A stretch of DNA of 64,000 nt from Pseudorhodobacter sp. PARRP1 (GCA_002256245.1 NKIU01000001.1:982232-1046231); one strand, 5' to 3'. Counted from the stretch's first letter, positions 1-9,144 are shown. Made by a program: numbers and translations. Notes: a model not told the origin generated them from the letters alone.

Positions 1-1
1 C

Positions 2-745
2 GCTGCGCGCGATGCGGCGGCGGCGGCGCTGCAATCGGCAAAGGCGCAGCAGACCAGCGCCGAGATCGACCTTGATCACACCACGATCCGCGCGCCGATT
101 TCCGGGCTGATCGGGTTGTCGCAAGCCGATATCGGGTCTTTGGTGGGCGCTCAGCAGGCAGCGACGCTGGCGACGATCCGCGCGTTGGACCCGGTGTTTG
201 TCGATGTCACCCAATCGGCCACCGATTTATTGCGCTGGAACAGCCCAGGTGCGGCACGCGACTTTCTGAAAAGCGCCGAAGCCACGATGATTTTGCCCAA
301 TGGTGCGACCTATGGCCAGAAGGGTCAGTTGAAAGCCGCCGAGCCGCAGGTAGAGCCGACCACCGGCATGATCACGCTGCGGATCAGCTTTGCGAACCCC
401 GATTTCTACCTGCTTCCCGGCCTTTATGTAGAGGTAGAGCTGCCGCAAGCCACGGAAAAGAATGCAATCCTTGTGCCGCAAAGCGCTGTGATGCGTGATA
501 CCACGGGGGGGGCGAATGTCTGGATTGTTGAGGGTGGGGCGGAAGGCGGCAAGGTTGCCGTGCGTCCGGTGACTATTCTGGGGGCATCGGGCAGCAACTG
601 GGTGGTGACATCGGGGCTGAAGGCTGGCGACCAGATCGTGACCTCTGGCTTTCAGAAGGCCGGACCGGGCGCTGATGTCGTGATCCTGCCGCCCGAGGGT
701 GCCGCTGCGGCGGCTCCGGCGGCTGCACCCGCTGAAGGGAACTGA
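2..745 (+). CDS. RND efflux periplasmic adaptor (membrane fusion protein), 5'-truncated by window edge
   Basis: The frame is open from base 2, so the window begins inside the gene. About 247 C-terminal residues are present. They show the end of the helical hairpin and second lipoyl half (TTIRAPISGLIG, near residue 30), then the beta-barrel and membrane-proximal domains typical of AcrA-type adaptors. These proteins bridge the inner-membrane RND pump and an outer-membrane channel in the periplasm. The stop lies three bases before the pump gene, so the two are co-transcribed. The tail is an Ala/Pro-rich linker. Substrate cannot be read from the sequence. The family call is secure; the N-terminus and lipoylation signal are outside the window. 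Confidence 0.93.
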   Translation, partial: AARDAAAAALQSAKAQQTSAEIDLDHTTIRAPISGLIGLSQADIGSLVGAQQAATLATIRALDPVFVDVTQSATDLLRWNSPGAARDFLKSAEATMILPNGATYGQKGQLKAAEPQVEPTTGMITLRISFANPDFYLLPGLYVEVELPQATEKNAILVPQSAVMRDTTGGANVWIVEGGAEGGKVAVRPVTILGASGSNWVVTSGLKAGDQIVTSGFQKAGPGADVVILPPEGAAAAAPAAAPAEGN

Positions 746-748
746 TCC

Positions 749-3700
749 ATGTCGCGTTTCTTTATCAACCGTCCCATTTTTGCATGGGTCTTGGCGATCA
801 TCGTGATGGCGGTGGGCGTGTTGTCGGTGATGCGTTTGCCGATTTCGCAGTATCCGTCGATTGCCGGACCTTCCATTGTGATCAGCGCAAGCTATCCAGG
901 CGCGTCGGCTGAAACCGCCGCTGATACTGTCGTGCAGATCGTCGAGAAAGAGATGACCGGGCTCGACGGGCTGCGCTATATCAACTCGTCCACCACATCG
1001 ACCGGGCAAATCTCGATCACGCTGACATTCCGCATCGGCACCGATCCTGACATTGCGCAGGTGCAGGTGCAAAACAAGCTGGCGCAGGCCGAAGCAGGCT
1101 TGCCCGAAACCGTAACCCGGCAGGGCGTGACGGTTGAGAAATCGGCGACCGGGTTTCTGATGATCGTTGGTCTTGTCTCGGACGGTGGCGCGCAAAGTGA
1201 CATCGACCTTGCAGATTATCTGGCGTCCAATCTGGTCGAGCCGATCTCGCGGCTGGATGGTGTCGGCAAGGTGCAGGTGTTTGGGTCGGAATATGCCATG
1301 CGGATCTGGCTTGATCCGTTGAAGCTGAAATACTACGACCTGTCGCCCGCCACGGTGATTGCCGCGATCCGCGCACAGAACGCGCAAATCTCGGCGGGGG
1401 CTTTTGGCGCGATGCCGGCACCTGCGGGGCAAGAGTTGAACGCCACCATCACCGCGCAATCGCTGCTGAAAACGCCCGAGGATTTTGAGCGCATCGTGCT
1501 GCGCGCCGACACCGACGGTGGCCTTGTGCTGCTGCGCGATGTGGCCCGCGCCGAGTTGGGGGCCGAGACCTATGAAATCTCGGGCTTTTACGATGGCAAA
1601 CCCGCGGCGGCGATGGCGGTGCAGCTTGCGTCAGGGGCCAATGCGCTGGAAACGGCAAACCTTGTGAAAGCCAAGATCGAGGAGTTGTCGCGCGATTTCC
1701 CGGCGGGGACCAGCTATGTCATCCCCTACGACACCACGCCCTTCGTGCTGCTGTCGATCGAGGCGGTGATCGAGACCTTGATCGAAGCCATCGCCTTGGT
1801 GGTGTTGGTGATCCTGGTGTTCCTGCACAATTTCCGCGCCACGCTGATCCCGACGCTTGCGGTGCCGGTGGTTTTGCTGGGCACGTTTGGCATCATGGCC
1901 AGCCTTGGCTTTACCATCAACACGCTGACCATGCTGGCCATGGTGCTGGCCATCGGTCTGCTGGTCGATGACGCGATTGTGGTCGTCGAAAACGTCGAAC
2001 GGATCATGCAAGAGGAAGGCATCGGGCCGAAAGAGGCGACCGAGAAGTCGATGGACGAAATCTCGGGCGCGCTGGTGGGGATCGCGCTGGTGGTCTCGGC
2101 GGTGTTCGTGCCGATGGCGTTCTTTGGCGGGGCCACGGGCGAAATGTATAAGCAGTTCGCGGTCACCATCGTCTCGGCGATGGGGCTGTCGGTGCTGGTG
2201 GCGCTGATCTTCACGCCTGCCTTGTGTGCCACGATGCTGAAACCGCACGCCCATGCAGCAAAACGCCAAGGTATCCTGGCGAAACTGGGGGGCGGGTTTT
2301 CCAACTGGTTCGAGCGTAACTTTGGCCGCCTGACGCGGGGCTATACCGGGATCGTGCGGATTTCGACCACACATCCGCTCAGCATGCTGGTGATTTATGC
2401 GGTGATCGTGGCGGGGATGGCGGCTTTGTTCGTGCGCACGCCAACCTCTTTCCTGCCCGACGAAGATCAGGGCTCGCTTATCACCATTGTGCAACTGCCA
2501 TCGGGTGCGACAGCGGGTGCAACCGAAAAGGTGCTGCGCAAGGTCGAGGATTACTGGCTGAAAGGCGAGGCCGCCAATGCCGAGGCGGTGTTCTCGGTGC
2601 GGGGGTTCTCGTTTGGCGGGCAGGGGCAGAACATGGGCCTCTTGTTCACCAAGCTGAAAGACTGGGAGCAGCGCACAACCGCCGCCGCTTCGGTTCAGGC
2701 CATCGTTGGCCGCGCGTTCGGGCCGCTGTTTTTTGGCATCAATGAGGCCATGGTAGTGCCCTTTGCACCGCCCGCTGTGCCCGAGTTGGGGTCGTCGAAC
2801 GGCTTCAGCGCTTATCTGCAAGCCTCCAGCGGCAAGACCCATGAGGAATTGCTGGCGGCGCGCAACATGCTGCTTGGGATGGCGGCGCAAGACCCGATGC
2901 TGACGGGCGTGCGGCCAAGTGGTGTGGAAGATGCGCCGCAGTTCCGGCTGAACATCGACTGGGCCAAGGCGGGCGCGGTGGGGGTGACGGCGGCGGATGT
3001 CGGCACCTTCCTGAACACGATCTGGTCAAGCGCCTATGTCAACGACTTCCTTTACCAAGGCCGCGTCAAGCGGGTGTTCGTGCAAGGCGAACCTGCGGCG
3101 CGATCCACGCCCGAGGATCTGTCCCTGTGGCGCGTGCAGAACGTGAACGGCGATTTCGTTGATTTCTCGACCTTTGCAACGCAGGAATGGGTTTATGGCC
3201 CGCAACAAGTAACACGCTATAATGCGATGCCGTCGATGGGCATTGATGGCACCGCAGCCCCCGGCTTTACCTCGGGCGATGCGATCACCGCGATGGAGGC
3301 GCTTGCGGCCAAATTGCCGCCGGGGTTCACCTTGCAGTGGACAGGCATGTCGCTGGAAGAAAAGGAAGCCGGGGCGGGCGCGATGGCGCTCTATGGTCTG
3401 GCGCTGGCGGCGGTGTTCCTGTGTCTGGCGGCACTTTATGAAAGCTGGACGATCCCGATTGTGGTGCTGCTGGCGATGCCCGTGGGCGTGCTGGGCGCGT
3501 TGATTGGCGCGTGGATCGGTGGGCAGTCAAACGGGGTGTATTTCCAGGTCGGCCTGCTGACCGTGGTGGGGTTGACTGGCAAGAACGGCATCATGATCGT
3601 GGAATTTGCCCGCGAACGCATGGCCAATCTGGGCGAATCCGCCATCGAGGCGGTGACACAAGCCGCGCGGCAGCGTTTCCGCCCCATCCTGATGACCTCG

Positions 3701-3907
3701 CTGGCGTTCGGTCTGGGGGTGGTGCCGCTGGTGCTGTCATCAGGCGCAGGCGCGGGCGCGCGTGAGGCCATCGGTTACGCCACGCTGTTTGGCACCATCA
3801 CCGGCACGACTCTGGCGATCATCTTCGTGCCGGTGTTCTTCGTGCTGATCAACCGGCTGTTTTCGCGCGGTCAAGCCAAGGTGTCCGCCACAGCCACACC
3901 CGCCTGA
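749..3907 (+). CDS. RND multidrug efflux permease, AcrB/HAE1 type
   Basis: This is a 1052-residue inner-membrane proton/drug antiporter, full length for the AcrB family. It has the N-terminal first membrane helix (FFINRPIFAWVLAII), a large periplasmic porter domain, a central helix bundle, a second porter domain and a C-terminal bundle. The proton-relay aspartates are visible at residues 407-408 (GLLVDDAIVVVENV), and the TM10 lysine motif is in GLTGKNGIMIVEFARE. It follows the adaptor gene by three bases and forms one operon with it. No outer-membrane channel gene follows, so the pump probably uses a TolC-like protein encoded elsewhere. A strong hairpin terminator lies 24 bases downstream. 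Substrates are unknown. Confidence 0.96.
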   Translation: MSRFFINRPIFAWVLAIIVMAVGVLSVMRLPISQYPSIAGPSIVISASYPGASAETAADTVVQIVEKEMTGLDGLRYINSSTTSTGQISITLTFRIGTDPDIAQVQVQNKLAQAEAGLPETVTRQGVTVEKSATGFLMIVGLVSDGGAQSDIDLADYLASNLVEPISRLDGVGKVQVFGSEYAMRIWLDPLKLKYYDLSPATVIAAIRAQNAQISAGAFGAMPAPAGQELNATITAQSLLKTPEDFERIVLRADTDGGLVLLRDVARAELGAETYEISGFYDGKPAAAMAVQLASGANALETANLVKAKIEELSRDFPAGTSYVIPYDTTPFVLLSIEAVIETLIEAIALVVLVILVFLHNFRATLIPTLAVPVVLLGTFGIMASLGFTINTLTMLAMVLAIGLLVDDAIVVVENVERIMQEEGIGPKEATEKSMDEISGALVGIALVVSAVFVPMAFFGGATGEMYKQFAVTIVSAMGLSVLVALIFTPALCATMLKPHAHAAKRQGILAKLGGGFSNWFERNFGRLTRGYTGIVRISTTHPLSMLVIYAVIVAGMAALFVRTPTSFLPDEDQGSLITIVQLPSGATAGATEKVLRKVEDYWLKGEAANAEAVFSVRGFSFGGQGQNMGLLFTKLKDWEQRTTAAASVQAIVGRAFGPLFFGINEAMVVPFAPPAVPELGSSNGFSAYLQASSGKTHEELLAARNMLLGMAAQDPMLTGVRPSGVEDAPQFRLNIDWAKAGAVGVTAADVGTFLNTIWSSAYVNDFLYQGRVKRVFVQGEPAARSTPEDLSLWRVQNVNGDFVDFSTFATQEWVYGPQQVTRYNAMPSMGIDGTAAPGFTSGDAITAMEALAAKLPPGFTLQWTGMSLEEKEAGAGAMALYGLALAAVFLCLAALYESWTIPIVVLLAMPVGVLGALIGAWIGGQSNGVYFQVGLLTVVGLTGKNGIMIVEFARERMANLGESAIEAVTQAARQRFRPILMTSLAFGLGVVPLVLSSGAGAGAREAIGYATLFGTITGTTLAIIFVPVFFVLINRLFSRGQAKVSATATPA

Positions 3908-3930
3908 AGCGAACCCAAGCGCTGAAGGCT

Positions 3931-3963
3931 GCGTCCCGGCCCCAAAAGGCCGGGACGCGTTTG
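3931..3963 (+). terminator. Rho-independent terminator after the RND operon
   Basis: An 11-base perfect GC stem (GCGTCCCGGCC, rc GGCCGGGACGC) with a CCAAAA loop is followed by GTTTGT. The T-tract is short, but the stem is very stable and lies right behind the permease stop. It may also act on the convergent sugar transferase transcript. Confidence 0.7.
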
Positions 3964-4028
3964 TAACGAACGTCCGCCACCCCTGCTGGCAGGCACATTC
4001 CGGCGGCCCAAACCGAACCTGCCGACAC

Positions 4029-4637
4029 CTAAAGCGGCAGGCGTTTGAACACTGTTTTCAGCATCAGATAAAAATCAAACCGCAGGTTGCGCCGCTTTTG
4101 ATACAGCAAATCCAGCTTGGCCTTGCGCGGCACGCAGGCGCGGGCATAGACAGCATCGGTCTCGGCGGCGGTCTTGCAGCGCGCCAGCAGCAATTCCTCG
4201 TGGCGATGATAGACGATGGTGGCAAGCCCGGTGATGCCGGGGCGTGATTTCAGCACTTCGGCGTAAATCTCGGGGAAACGCTCGACATATTCGCGCAGGG
4301 GTGGGCGCGGGCCGACAAAGCTGATGTCACCCTTCAGCACATTCCACAGTTGCGGCAATTCATCCAGCCGGGTGCGGCGGATAAACCGCCCCGTGCGGGT
4401 GATCCGGCTGGCCTTGTCACCACCCGAAACGCCAGCCTCGGCGGGGGCGACCGTCATGCTGCGGAACTTTGCCAGCTTGAAGCTTTGGGTGGGGGTCTTC
4501 ATCCGCTCGGCCCAATAGATCACCGGGCGGCCATCCATGATCAGGATCGCCAGCGCCGTCAGCAGCCCCAGCGGCAGCAGCGGCACCGCCAGCACCAACA
4601 CCGCGAGCACATCCAAAAAGCGTTTCATCGGCGTCAT
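4029..4637 (-). CDS. Bacterial sugar transferase (initiating glycosyltransferase, short form)
   Basis: About 202 residues of the Pfam Bac_transf type found in WcaJ/ExoY-like enzymes. These move a sugar-1-phosphate onto undecaprenyl phosphate at the cytoplasmic face of the membrane to start polysaccharide or O-antigen synthesis. Visible are one N-terminal membrane segment (residues ~5-28), the K/R-rich loop around SFKLAKFRSM, RLDELPQLWNVLKGDISFVGPRP in pieces around residues 92-115, and the closing RPGITGLA motif. I place the start at the ATG two bases after the upstream epimerase stop; a second ATG three codons later is also possible. It forms a two-gene operon with the epimerase. No other polysaccharide genes are adjacent, so the product is unknown. 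Confidence 0.88.
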   Translation of the reverse strand: MTPMKRFLDVLAVLVLAVPLLPLGLLTALAILIMDGRPVIYWAERMKTPTQSFKLAKFRSMTVAPAEAGVSGGDKASRITRTGRFIRRTRLDELPQLWNVLKGDISFVGPRPPLREYVERFPEIYAEVLKSRPGITGLATIVYHRHEELLLARCKTAAETDAVYARACVPRKAKLDLLYQKRRNLRFDFYLMLKTVFKRLPL

Positions 4638-4639
4638 GC

Positions 4640-5473
4640 TTACCCTCGGGTGGCGTGCCATTCGGCCACCATGGTGGCGGCGTCAGACTGGTTTTCAGAA
4701 AAACGGTAATGCTGTGCCAGCTTTGCGCAATCAAGCGTAATGCGCTGATACGCCGTTGTCGGGGCGGGCTGATAGTGCCAATCCGCACCAGCCGCCTGCG
4801 CCAGATCAGCCATTGCAACGGGGTTTGGTGCGCCGATGTTCAGCACAGGTGGCAGGACTTGCCCAAGAAGTTTGGCCAAAACGTCCGCCAGCGTGACCGG
4901 GCCGATATAGCTGCGCACCGGGCTGCCCCCATCCGCAAAGCGGTCGATTCTGGTGGGCGTTCCGGACTGCATCCCGCCCAGCAAAGCATCCGCCCCCGCC
5001 ACGTTGCCGATCCGCAGCGCGGTGATCGCCAGCCCGCGCGCGCGCCAACGGTCGGCCACCGCCTCGGCCTCCAACTTGGCGCGGCCATAGTCGTTGACCG
5101 GATGGGTCGGCGTATCCTCGCGGCAGGGCGCCCCACCATTCACGCCATAAACCGCCGAGGATGACGCCAGCAGAACCTGCCCGATCCCCGCCTGCACCGC
5201 TGCCGCACAGCAGGCCTCGGTCAGTTGCACATTCAGCGCCAGATCGCCGCGCACCGCGCCTGCCAGCACGATCATCGCCTGAAATCGCTGTGCTGGCGGC
5301 GGCAGGGCTTCGGTCAACGGCTGCCACGCCATTTGCGGCAGACCACTGGCCAGCCCCGCGCCGCGATGCTGCAAGGTCGGTGCAACGCCACCCAAGCCCC
5401 AGGCCCGCGCCAGCAACCGGCCCACGCGCCCGCTTGCCCCCACTACCAAGGTTTCATTGATCATGCTGCTCAT
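4640..5473 (-). CDS. NAD-dependent epimerase/dehydratase (SDR family)
   Basis: About 277 residues of an extended short-chain dehydrogenase fold. The N-terminal nucleotide-binding glycines are in LVVGASGRVGRLLA. The catalytic Ser region is ASSSAVYG and the YxxxK motif is YGRAKLEAE, both near the middle. These enzymes modify nucleotide sugars using a bound NAD(P). The start is taken at MSSMINETL (5473), although an ATG three codons later has a slightly better GAGC ribosome site. The stop sits two bases before the sugar transferase start, so the two are probably translationally coupled and act in the same glycan pathway. The exact sugar substrate cannot be inferred. Confidence 0.8.
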   Translation of the reverse strand: MSSMINETLVVGASGRVGRLLARAWGLGGVAPTLQHRGAGLASGLPQMAWQPLTEALPPPAQRFQAMIVLAGAVRGDLALNVQLTEACCAAAVQAGIGQVLLASSSAVYGVNGGAPCREDTPTHPVNDYGRAKLEAEAVADRWRARGLAITALRIGNVAGADALLGGMQSGTPTRIDRFADGGSPVRSYIGPVTLADVLAKLLGQVLPPVLNIGAPNPVAMADLAQAAGADWHYQPAPTTAYQRITLDCAKLAQHYRFSENQSDAATMVAEWHATRG

Positions 5474-5559
5474 GGGCGCTGTTATACCGAAATTCCCCCG
5501 CCAAGCCACCCGTCTGCCCCGCGTGGACAACCCAAGGCCCGATCTGCCATAATCCCGCG

Positions 5560-6813
5560 ATGCCCAGCCTGTGCCGCGACTGTCTCACTCAATTCGATGC
5601 CGGAGCCCGCTGCCCCAAGTGCCGCTCTCCGCGTCTGCTGGCCCATGCCGAGTTGAACAGCCTCTCCATCGCCCACATGGATTGCGACGCCTTCTATGCC
5701 AGCGTCGAAAAGCGCGACAATCCTGAACTGCGCGACAAGGCGGTGATTGTGGGGGGCGGCACGCGCGGGGTGGTATCGACCTGCTGCTATCTGGCGCGGA
5801 TCAAGGGTGTGCGCTCGGCCATGCCGATGTTTCAGGCGCTGAAACTCTGCCCCGAGGCGGTGGTGGTCAAGCCCCGGATGGCGGTCTATGTCGAGGCCTC
5901 GCGCGCCATCCGGGCGATGATGGAAGTGCTGACCCCCGCGATTGAACCCTTGTCGCTGGATGAGGCATTTCTGGACTTGACCGGCACCGACCGCCTGCAC
6001 GGCGCGCCGCCTGTGGTGGTGCTGGCACGGCTGGTCAAACAGATGGAGGACGAGTTGGGGCTGTCGGGCTCCGTCGGTCTGTCGCACAACAAGTTTCTGG
6101 CCAAGATCGCGTCAGACCTCGACAAGCCGCGCGGGTTTTCGGTGATTGGCCGGGCCGAGACCGAAACCTTCCTGCGGCCCAAGCCGGTGCGGATCATCTG
6201 GGGGGTGGGCACCGCCAGTCAGGCGGCGTTGGAGAAGGCCGGCATCCGCACCATCAATGACCTGCTGCGCTGGGATCGCGCCGATCTGGTCGCCCGCTTT
6301 GGCAGCATGGGTGACAGGCTGTGGCATCTGGCGCGCGGGCAGGATACGCGGCCTGTCAACCGGGATGAAAAGCTGAAGTCGATCAGCAAGGAAACCACCT
6401 TCAACGAGGACACCGCCGACCCCGATCTGCTGGACGGGCATCTGTGGCGGTTGGCCGAGCAGGTGGCGGATCGGGCCAAGGCCAAGGCGCTGGCGGGGCG
6501 GACCGTGACACTGAAACTGAAGCGCGGCGATTTCCAGCTGATCAGCCGCCGCCACAGCCTGACCGACCCCACCCAGCTTGGCGACCGCATCTATCGCGCC
6601 GCCCGTGCGTTGTTTGATCAGGTGGGCGACAAGGGGCCGTATCGGTTGATCGGGGTGGGGATCAGCGAGCTTGCCCCCGAGGCCGAGGCTGATCTTTCTG
6701 CCGACCTGCTGGACCCCAACGCAGGCAAAAGAGCGGCAGCCGAGCGGGCCACCGATGCCATCCGGGCGCGGTTTGGGGCGGCGGCGATTATCAAGGGACG
6801 GGCGCTGCGATAA
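5560..6813 (+). CDS. dinB: DNA polymerase IV (Y family) with N-terminal Cys4 extension
   Basis: A 417-residue translesion DNA polymerase. The catalytic palm carboxylates are in MDCDAFYASVE (Asp41/Asp43) and SLDEAFLD (Asp134-Glu135). Finger, thumb (helix-hairpin-helix) and little-finger domains follow through the C-terminus. Before the usual start of the family there are about 35 extra residues with two CxxC pairs (Cys5/Cys8 and Cys18/Cys21), which look like a small zinc ribbon. It copies past DNA damage and is error-prone. It stands alone between a divergent epimerase and a dispersed repeat that begins right behind its stop. I saw no clear LexA box in the 86 bases upstream. Confidence 0.95.
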   Translation: MPSLCRDCLTQFDAGARCPKCRSPRLLAHAELNSLSIAHMDCDAFYASVEKRDNPELRDKAVIVGGGTRGVVSTCCYLARIKGVRSAMPMFQALKLCPEAVVVKPRMAVYVEASRAIRAMMEVLTPAIEPLSLDEAFLDLTGTDRLHGAPPVVVLARLVKQMEDELGLSGSVGLSHNKFLAKIASDLDKPRGFSVIGRAETETFLRPKPVRIIWGVGTASQAALEKAGIRTINDLLRWDRADLVARFGSMGDRLWHLARGQDTRPVNRDEKLKSISKETTFNEDTADPDLLDGHLWRLAEQVADRAKAKALAGRTVTLKLKRGDFQLISRRHSLTDPTQLGDRIYRAARALFDQVGDKGPYRLIGVGISELAPEAEADLSADLLDPNAGKRAAAERATDAIRARFGAAAIIKGRALR

Positions 6814-6814
6814 T

Positions 6815-6899
6815 GGGGTGGTCCCAACTCGGGACCTTTTTTAGTTGTTTTGAATCAATTACTTAAGGTAGTGAATTTAACACATTTTTAACGAATGGC
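6815..6899 (+). repeat. Dispersed hairpin repeat, copy 1 (also terminator of dinB)
   Basis: A palindrome GGTCCCAACTCGGGACC (6820-6836) is followed by a T run, so it can terminate dinB. Beyond the hairpin, a TCAAT lies 19 bases past the stem and a TTAA lies 52 bases past it, ending near a GGCG. The same parts with the same spacing recur at 21538-21622 and 49255-49340. This marks a repeat of about 85 bases rather than a chance hairpin. Confidence 0.75.
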
Positions 6900-6930
6900 G
6901 CCAAATGTGCAGCACTTCCACATCCGCAAT

Positions 6931-7010
6931 AACCCCGCCGCCCCGGACTTGATCCGGGGCCTGCGGTCATCCGCCATGCGGCCCCGGATCAAGTCCGGGG
7001 CGGCAGGGTG
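6931..7010. repeat. Paired inverted palindromes (BIME-like alphaproteobacterial repeat)
   Basis: Two copies of a 19-base near-palindrome, CCCCGGACTTGATCCGGGG (6941-6959) and its reverse complement (6982-7000), face each other across about 22 bases. Each can fold alone, or both can form one long stem that extends into CCGCCGC/GCGGC. It sits directly behind the amidohydrolase stop on the minus strand and may terminate or stabilise that transcript. I recognise this motif as frequent in alphaproteobacterial intergenic DNA. Confidence 0.75.
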
Positions 7011-7017
7011 TTGGGGG

Positions 7018-7875
7018 TTATTCCGCCGCGAGTGGCAGGCTGGCGCGACCGATGCTGGTAATCTCGGCGATCACCTCGGCCATCAGGGCGCGAAAATCGT
7101 CAAAGCCTGCGTGCGGGGTGATCGAAGCCTCGTCCATGTAAAGGCCGCGATCAATTTCCACCTGAATCACATGGCGGCGGGCCGAGGGGCGGCCATAGCT
7201 TTGCGCGATGAACGCCCCGGCGAAGGGGGTGTTGCGCGCCACCCGCAGGCCCGCGCGCTGAAACGCTGCCTCGACAGCCTCCATCACATGCCGCCCCGCT
7301 GCCGCGCCAAAGCGATCGCCCAGCACAACATCGGGTTTCGGCTGACCGGGGCGACCGTGGCCTTCGATGGCCTCGTGCGGCATCGAGTGGCAGTCGATCA
7401 GCACCGCCTCGCCAAAACTGGCGTGTGTATCCTCCAGTAACTGCCGCAGGGCGCGGTGGTAGGGGTGCCAGACCTCGGCAATGCGCGCCTCGGCCTCGGC
7501 CAACGGCATCTTGCCGCGATAGATCAGCCGACCGCCCGAAACCACGCGGGGAATCACCCCAAGGCCGGACGAGATGCGCGGATTGTGCGGGGCGCGGGCG
7601 ATGCCTTCGATCACGGCGGGGTCAAATTCATCCGGCGCGCGGTTCAGATCAAGATAGGCGCGCGGCACATCGGCCACCAGCAGGGGCGCACCGTGGCGGG
7701 GGGCTGCGCCAAACACTTGATCGACAAAGGCATCTTCGGATGACCGAATCGCCGCATTGGTCAACACCGTCTGCGCCAGAAACGCCGCCGAATAGGCCCG
7801 CCCAGAGTGCGGCGAGGCAAACACCACGGCCGTATTCTGCCTCTCTGGCCGATGGATCTGGTAAACCTGCGACAC
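7018..7875 (-). CDS. hutG: N-formylglutamate amidohydrolase family protein
   Basis: A 285-residue cytoplasmic zinc-dependent hydrolase that releases formate from N-formyl-L-glutamate, the last step of one histidine degradation route. Family signatures are the N-terminal FASPHSGRAY, the central DVPRAYLDLNR, LIDCHSMP (metal ligands) and the C-terminal QVEIDRGLYMDE. Length matches the family. No other hut genes lie nearby, so it could act on another N-formyl amino acid, and the symbol is a family label only. The start ATG has a GGAGCG ribosome site. The gene stands alone, with a palindromic repeat behind it and tRNA-Val divergently ahead of it. Confidence 0.85.
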   Translation of the reverse strand: MSQVYQIHRPERQNTAVVFASPHSGRAYSAAFLAQTVLTNAAIRSSEDAFVDQVFGAAPRHGAPLLVADVPRAYLDLNRAPDEFDPAVIEGIARAPHNPRISSGLGVIPRVVSGGRLIYRGKMPLAEAEARIAEVWHPYHRALRQLLEDTHASFGEAVLIDCHSMPHEAIEGHGRPGQPKPDVVLGDRFGAAAGRHVMEAVEAAFQRAGLRVARNTPFAGAFIAQSYGRPSARRHVIQVEIDRGLYMDEASITPHAGFDDFRALMAEVIAEITSIGRASLPLAAE

Positions 7876-8057
7876 GCCACGCTCCTGTTACTTTGTGATA
7901 TAACTGCAAAATATCCTTTACCGATACCCCCCTTTACCCCCTTGAACAGCCTGCCGACTCTGTTTATAGCCCAGCCATCCGACGCGGTTCCGCCCGCGTC
8001 CTTTTGTTTGGGCCTTCCGGCTTGGGCGAAAAGTGGGGGCGGGAACGTCAGGTTCGT

Positions 8058-8132
8058 GGGCGGTTAGCTCAGCGGTAGAGCACTACGTTGACATCGTAGT
8101 GGCCACTGGTTCGATCCCAGTACCGCCCACCA
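8058..8132 (+). tRNA. tRNA-Val (GAC)
   Basis: A complete cloverleaf of 75 bases. The acceptor stem is GGGCGGT paired with ACCGCCC, followed by discriminator A and an encoded CCA. The D arm contains TAGCTCAGCGGTAGAGC, the anticodon arm is CTACG-TTGACAT-CGTAG with anticodon GAC, and the T arm has GGTTCGATCC. It lies just upstream of rpmJ. Confidence 0.97.
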
Positions 8133-8203
8133 TTCACCGTTCCCTTCGGGGGGCTACGCTTTTCAACTGGCGCGAAGACGCGCCGCGAACAAGGGAGACA
8201 GCC

Positions 8204-8329
8204 ATGAAGGTTGCAAACTCGCTCCGCTCGCTGAAGACGCGTCATCGTGATTGCCAGGTCGTGCGCCGTAAAGGCCGCGTCTATGTGATCAACAAGACGC
8301 AAAAGCGCTACAAGGCCCGTCAGGGTTGA
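8204..8329 (+). CDS. rpmJ: 50S ribosomal protein L36 (bL36)
   Basis: A 41-residue highly basic protein starting [11 protein letters not shown] and ending RYKARQG. This is the alphaproteobacterial form of L36. It carries only one cysteine (Cys18) and lacks the four zinc ligands of the classical 37-38 residue form, so it is the zinc-independent variant. It binds 23S rRNA in the large subunit. The ATG is preceded by AAGGGAGA at a good distance. It is a single gene between tRNA-Val and a strong terminator. Confidence 0.97.
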   Translation: MKVANSLRSLKTRHRDCQVVRRKGRVYVINKTQKRYKARQG

Positions 8330-8352
8330 TCGCGCGCAGCAGCACCGAATAG

Positions 8353-8383
8353 GCCGCCGAGAGCAATCTCTGGCGGCTTTTTC
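8353..8383 (+). terminator. Rho-independent terminator after rpmJ
   Basis: The stem GCCGCC-AGAG pairs with CTCT-GGCGGC around a CAAT loop, with one bulged G, and is followed by TTTTTC. It sits 24 bases behind the rpmJ stop. Confidence 0.85.
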
Positions 8384-8496
8384 ATTTGGGTGCGGTGGTG
8401 GCCCTGACTGCGTCTGAGGCCGCATAAGAAAGATTTAGTTGCCGCGTCGCGCGCAGCCCCCTAAGCGCGTTTCGATCAAGCCGTTCGGAGCCTGCC

Positions 8497-9114
8497 ATGC
8501 ACCCCAATCCCGCTTTTCGCGCAACCCCGATGCAGGACAATCTCGCCTTCGCCCGCGCGCGGGGCTTTGGGGTGCTGTCGGTCAACGGGGCCGAGGGGCC
8601 GCTTGCGGCGCATGTGCCGTTTCTGATCTCGGAGGATGGCAGTTTTGCCGAACTGCATCTGGCGCGGTCTAATCCGATTGCGCGGGCCTTCACGGCAGGG
8701 TTGCCCGCGTTGATCGCGGTGTCTGGGCCGGATGCCTATGTCTCGCCCGATTGGTATGGCAGCGATGATCAGGTGCCGACGTGGAATTACATCGCCGTGC
8801 ATCTGCGCGGGGTGCTGTCTGCGCTCCCCGAGGGCGCGTTGCGCAGCCATGTCGATGCCTTGTCGGCAGAACACGAGGCGCGCCTCCTGCCGAAGGTGCC
8901 GTGGGTGTCCGAGAAGATGTCAGAGGGCGCGATGCCCCGGATGATGCGGATGATCCTGCCGTTTCGGTTTCAGATTTCGGCGGTCGAGGGGACGTGGAAG
9001 CTGAACCAAAACAAGACGCCCGAGGTGCGGGCCAGTGCGGCCCACCATCTGGCAGAGCAGGCCGACCCCGGCGCGCAGGCCATCGCCGCGCTGATCCGGC
9101 AGGATCTGGAGTAG
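8497..9114 (+). CDS. FMN-binding negative transcriptional regulator, PaiB family
   Basis: A 205-residue soluble protein with a split-barrel flavin-binding fold. Recognisable features are the N-terminal MHPNPAFR, AHVPFLISEDG in the first barrel half, YVSPDWYG in the middle, and the conserved C-terminal block VEGTWKLNQNKT. In Bacillus PaiB represses sporulation and protease genes. In proteobacteria the role is unclear and may be enzymatic, using FMN or haem. The gene stands alone, and its 3' end is 30 bases from the convergent caspase-like gene. Family call strong, function open. Confidence 0.88.
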   Translation: MHPNPAFRATPMQDNLAFARARGFGVLSVNGAEGPLAAHVPFLISEDGSFAELHLARSNPIARAFTAGLPALIAVSGPDAYVSPDWYGSDDQVPTWNYIAVHLRGVLSALPEGALRSHVDALSAEHEARLLPKVPWVSEKMSEGAMPRMMRMILPFRFQISAVEGTWKLNQNKTPEVRASAAHHLAEQADPGAQAIAALIRQDLE

Positions 9115-9144
9115 CCCTGCCCCCTTCGCCCCGCCTGCAACCGT

